DNA of 62,271 nt from Nitrospinota bacterium (GTDB taxonomy: Bacteria; Nitrospinota; Nitrospinia; Nitrospinales; Nitrospinaceae): contig JAOUPX010000002.1 in the NCBI GenBank assembly GCA_029879645.1, forward strand, positions 1 through 62,271, written 5' to 3'. Within the stretch, counting starts at the first letter, position 1. The number at the start of each line of letters is the position of its first letter. A program made the position numbers and the translations under genes. Below the pieces are notes generated by a model. The model searched no databases. It saw only the letters and a list, made by a program, of their open reading frames with translations, and was not told the DNA's origin. Positions 59,817-62,271 of this stretch are shown in pieces.

Positions 59817-60524
59817 TCAGGATTTGTTTCGCATCTGCCACAGCAGACGCCGCACCGTCGACCGCAATCTCTTGGCTTTGTTCCGGTCTTTCATGTCTTC
59901 CCGCGTTTGAATACCCTGCTGGGTCAAAAATTTTCGGTAGTCCGGGTCGTCCCACAATTTGTCTGGCAGTGGACTGCGATAAGGTCCTCGTATCAACTCC
60001 TGCAATTGCGCCTTGTCCAGGTTCGTTTCAGGAACCTGTATCCTTTGGGCAGGGGTAGCGGCAGGGGCGGAGGTACCGGTCCTTTTCTGCGGAGACAGGA
60101 AGGAACGAGGTCCTGATTGGGCGGCTACTGGTGCAGACCGGGTCGTGCTCGCGGAAGTCGGGCTCTGTGAGGATTCACTTTCGATGCGGTCCATTATGAT
60201 GACTTTCTGAAGTTCGGAATCGTCCCCGAACAGTTCAATGCGGCTGAAGCCGTCCAGCACCGGTTCCAGATCCAGGCTCTGCTCCGGCCCTGTTTCCTGA
60301 GCCGGGACCAATTCATTCAGCAGAGGACCGTCTGCCTCGATTTCAATGCCGTACTCCTCACTGGCCCTCGGCACAACCTGTTGCAGGGGGACGTATTGGG
60401 GAGCCTCGCGTCCAGGAGAAGCGCCCGGTGGAGGAGTCATAGGCGGCTGTGCTTCCGCAGGCCCGGTCAGCAGGATTCCCATCAACCCGCCTAACCAAAT
60501 GTAAGTGTGAAACGTTTTGCGCAT
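59817..60524 (-). CDS. Periplasmic Pro/Gln-rich protein of unknown function
   Basis: 235 residues from ATG 60524, with a signal peptide MRKTFHTYIWLGGLMGILLT ending near AEAQPP. The middle is low complexity (Pro, Ala, Ser, Glu). A conserved-looking patch reads DGFSRIELFGDDSELQKVIIMDRI. The basic C-terminus holds DKLWDDPDYRKFLTQQGIQTREDMKDRNKAKRLRSTVRRLLWQMRN. No family recognised. Upstream of the chaperone on the same strand, so possibly part of the same surface system. Confidence 0.65.
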   Translation of the reverse strand: MRKTFHTYIWLGGLMGILLTGPAEAQPPMTPPPGASPGREAPQYVPLQQVVPRASEEYGIEIEADGPLLNELVPAQETGPEQSLDLEPVLDGFSRIELFGDDSELQKVIIMDRIESESSQSPTSASTTRSAPVAAQSGPRSFLSPQKRTGTSAPAATPAQRIQVPETNLDKAQLQELIRGPYRSPLPDKLWDDPDYRKFLTQQGIQTREDMKDRNKAKRLRSTVRRLLWQMRNKS

Positions 60525-60810
60525 CGTGCCGTGGGGGATGGAGTGAATGATCAACCCGGGGGAGTATCTCCCTGCCGCCGGTCTGAAAACTTCTCTAACC
60601 TGTATCGTCAAAGCCGGGTTGGAAGTCAAGTCATCCCCTTTATTATTGGTCCGATATTATCGAATAGCAAGTGTTTTGAAAAATGAGCCGGGGTGCCTTT
60701 CCAGAGGCACAAGCGGCGGGCCGGGATCCGGCGCTTTCAATTTTTCCCGTTGAAAATTGCGCGTTTAAAGCAAATTTGGGGAACGAGGCACCGTTTTTGA
60801 TTTTATACAT

Positions 60811-60816
60811 TATAAT
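60811..60816 (+). promoter_or_regulatory. Candidate -10 box of the Sel1 gene
   Basis: A perfect TATAAT in ACATTATAATAGATAG, 64 bases ahead of the Sel1 ATG. No good -35 was seen at the usual distance, so the call is weak. The wider gap (60630-60879) also holds GTGCCT-TTCC-AGAGGCAC, a small hairpin near 60691. Confidence 0.35.
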
Positions 60817-60879
60817 AGATAGTAAATGTAAATTCAATAACCGAGCCTTATTCACCTACATTTTCAGGAAGCTTTTGTT

Positions 60880-62271
60880 ATGAGGAGATTACGACAATTT
60901 CGGCACTCGTGTTTCACCACAACTCTTTTGGCAGCGCTGTTGTTCATCCTGCCGGCTACCGTTGGCGCCGAGGCGTTCGACGACGCTCTGCAGGCCTATA
61001 TGAAAGGCGAATACCAAAAGGCCTTTGAAATTTACAAAAGTCTGGCCGATCGGGGACATGCCCGGGCGCAGAACAACCTCGGCAACATGTACGACGTCGG
61101 GCAGGGCGTCGAACAGGATTTGATCCAGGCCGCGTTCTGGTATCAGAAAGCAGCCGAGCAGGGGCACCTCATCGCGCAGTACAACCTCGGCAACATGTAC
61201 GATTTCGGCCAGGGCATCAAGCAGGATTTCGATGTGGCCAGGAAGTGGTACGAAAAGGCCGCCGAGCAGGGGTATCCCAAGGCCCAGCACTACCTCGCTG
61301 TGATGTACGACCGCGGCAAGGGCGTTTCCCAGAATTATGAGCGGGCGGCAGAGTGGTATCGCAAGGCCGCCGAGCAGGGGTTCGACCAGGCCCAGTTCCA
61401 CCTGGGCACCATGTACAAAATCGGCGAGGGCGTCACCAAAGACCCGGCCCAGGCCGCCAAATGGTTCATGAAAGCCGCCGAGCAGGGACACGCCCGGGCG
61501 CAGTTCAAACTCGGTAACATGTACGACAATGGCGAGGGCGTCGAAAGGAATTACGAGGAAGCCGCCAAGTGGTACAAGAAAGCCGCCGACAAGGGCCTGC
61601 CCCGCGCACAGTTCAACCTCGGCAACATGTACGACTTCGGCCAGGGCCTCCCGCAGGATTACCAGCAGGCCGCCGAGTGGTATGCCAAAGCCGCCGACCA
61701 GGGCATGCCCAACGCGCAGAACAGCCTCGGCAACCTGTACGACAAAGGCCTCGGCGTTGAGAAGAATCTGGAAACCGCCGCCCAATGGTACCAGAAGGCC
61801 GCCGAACAGGGACATCAAATGGCCCAGTACAACCTCGGCGCCATGTACCAGCGCGGACTGGGAGTCCCGCAGGATTACGCCCAGGCCATGCAGTGGTACA
61901 CCCAGGCCGCAGAGAAAGGGTCCGCCAGGGCGCAGAACGCACTGGGTGTGATGTACGACCAGGGCCAGGGCGTGAAGAAGGATCTGAAAATGGCCGCCCA
62001 GTGGTATACCCGGGCCGCAGAGGCCGGGTTCTCCCGCGCCCAGTACAACATCGCCGCCATGTACGAAACCGGCGAAGGCGTGCCGCAGGATTATGTGAAG
62101 GCCGCCGAGTGGTACCAGAAAGCCGCCGAGCAGGGCCACGCCCTTTCGCAGAACTATCTCGGCACCCTGTACCACCAGGGCAAGGGCGTCCCGCAGGATT
62201 TCGTCAAGGCGTACATGTGGTACAACCTCGCCGCGACCAAACTGCAACCCGGCAAGCACCAGGACATGGCC
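60880..62271 (+). CDS. Sel1-repeat protein, periplasmic (partial)
   Basis: Absent from the ORF track because it runs off the window; at least 464 codons are open. ATG 60880 has AGGAAG upstream. A signal peptide ends TVGAEAF. Then come eleven 36-residue Sel1 units, nearly identical in frame: AQYNLGNMYDFGQGI, AAEWYRKAAEQG and so on (108-base DNA period). Sel1-like repeats mediate protein-protein contacts. The 456-codon ORF on the opposite strand is an artefact of its codon bias. Function of this copy unknown; it is divergent from the chaperone/usher cluster. Confidence 0.92.
   Translation, partial: MRRLRQFRHSCFTTTLLAALLFILPATVGAEAFDDALQAYMKGEYQKAFEIYKSLADRGHARAQNNLGNMYDVGQGVEQDLIQAAFWYQKAAEQGHLIAQYNLGNMYDFGQGIKQDFDVARKWYEKAAEQGYPKAQHYLAVMYDRGKGVSQNYERAAEWYRKAAEQGFDQAQFHLGTMYKIGEGVTKDPAQAAKWFMKAAEQGHARAQFKLGNMYDNGEGVERNYEEAAKWYKKAADKGLPRAQFNLGNMYDFGQGLPQDYQQAAEWYAKAADQGMPNAQNSLGNLYDKGLGVEKNLETAAQWYQKAAEQGHQMAQYNLGAMYQRGLGVPQDYAQAMQWYTQAAEKGSARAQNALGVMYDQGQGVKKDLKMAAQWYTRAAEAGFSRAQYNIAAMYETGEGVPQDYVKAAEWYQKAAEQGHALSQNYLGTLYHQGKGVPQDFVKAYMWYNLAATKLQPGKHQDMA

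Noticed and set aside
59655-60116. 153-codon plus-strand ORF overlapping the periplasmic protein gene
   Set aside because: Shadow frame; the minus-strand gene has a signal peptide and coherent domain-like text.
60889-62259. 456-codon minus-strand ORF rich in Leu, Val and Gly
   Set aside because: Exact antisense of the Sel1 repeats; the plus frame has a signal peptide, a Shine-Dalgarno and eleven family-matching units.

Overview
The window looks like the chromosome of a Gram-negative (diderm) bacterium of moderate GC content. It carries an Mpl-type peptidoglycan-recycling ligase, lipobox lipoproteins (two with BamE/SmpA-like folds), an outer-membrane beta-barrel, a curli (type VIII) secretion locus and a usher. 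A PCP_red-domain protein, many tandem-repeat proteins and lipoprotein paralogues would suit a marine lineage such as Nitrospinota or a former deltaproteobacterium. That placement is inference from gene content; there is no rRNA or marker tree here.

Layout. 1-5.6 kb: a minus-strand run (mpl, a TIM-barrel-like unknown and the start of a probable radical SAM gene), a CBS-domain protein, a HAD phosphatase, a BamE-like lipoprotein and an MBL-fold lipoprotein. 5.6-6.9 kb: three tiny membrane proteins and a doubtful ORF, next to a dispersed palindromic repeat. 6.9-16.3 kb: adenosine kinase, PBP4-type DacB, a disordered basic protein, oligoendopeptidase F, valyl-tRNA synthetase and a REC protein with a PopZ-like tail. 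16.4-27.1 kb: a degenerate PHP/SH3 membrane protein, a membrane-anchored methyltransferase with an ABC-F ATPase, two OppBC-type permeases, a Nif3-like protein, an M48 protease, a 40-residue membrane protein missing from the ORF track, and a triple PCP_red protein. 27-37.5 kb: a membrane/spermidine-synthase/TPR fusion, a REC-HD-GYP regulator, a ferredoxin-tailed aldo/keto reductase and an SbcD/YhaO-YhaN DNA-repair-like pair.

37.4-47.1 kb: a TetR regulator, a run of four lipoproteins (three clearly paralogous), cyclopropane fatty acid synthase, a PA2779/PA2778-type pair, a secreted protein with four cysteine-pair repeats, csrA-fliW, tRNA-Phe(GAA) with a strong terminator, and a second aldo/keto reductase.

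47.6-60.6 kb is the accessory highlight. A curli-like locus on the plus strand has four different curlin-repeat proteins followed by csgE-csgF-csgG. It meets head-on a minus-strand chaperone/usher-like cluster made of an unknown periplasmic protein, a one-domain PapD-like chaperone, an 835-residue usher-like barrel and two DUF4402 proteins. Together they are two separate surface-fibre systems end to end. The window closes inside a Sel1-repeat protein on the plus strand; the ORF track shows only its antisense shadow.

No CRISPR array, insertion sequence, integrase, rRNA or recognisable riboswitch was seen. Function calls come from reading motifs by eye; no database search or computation was run.
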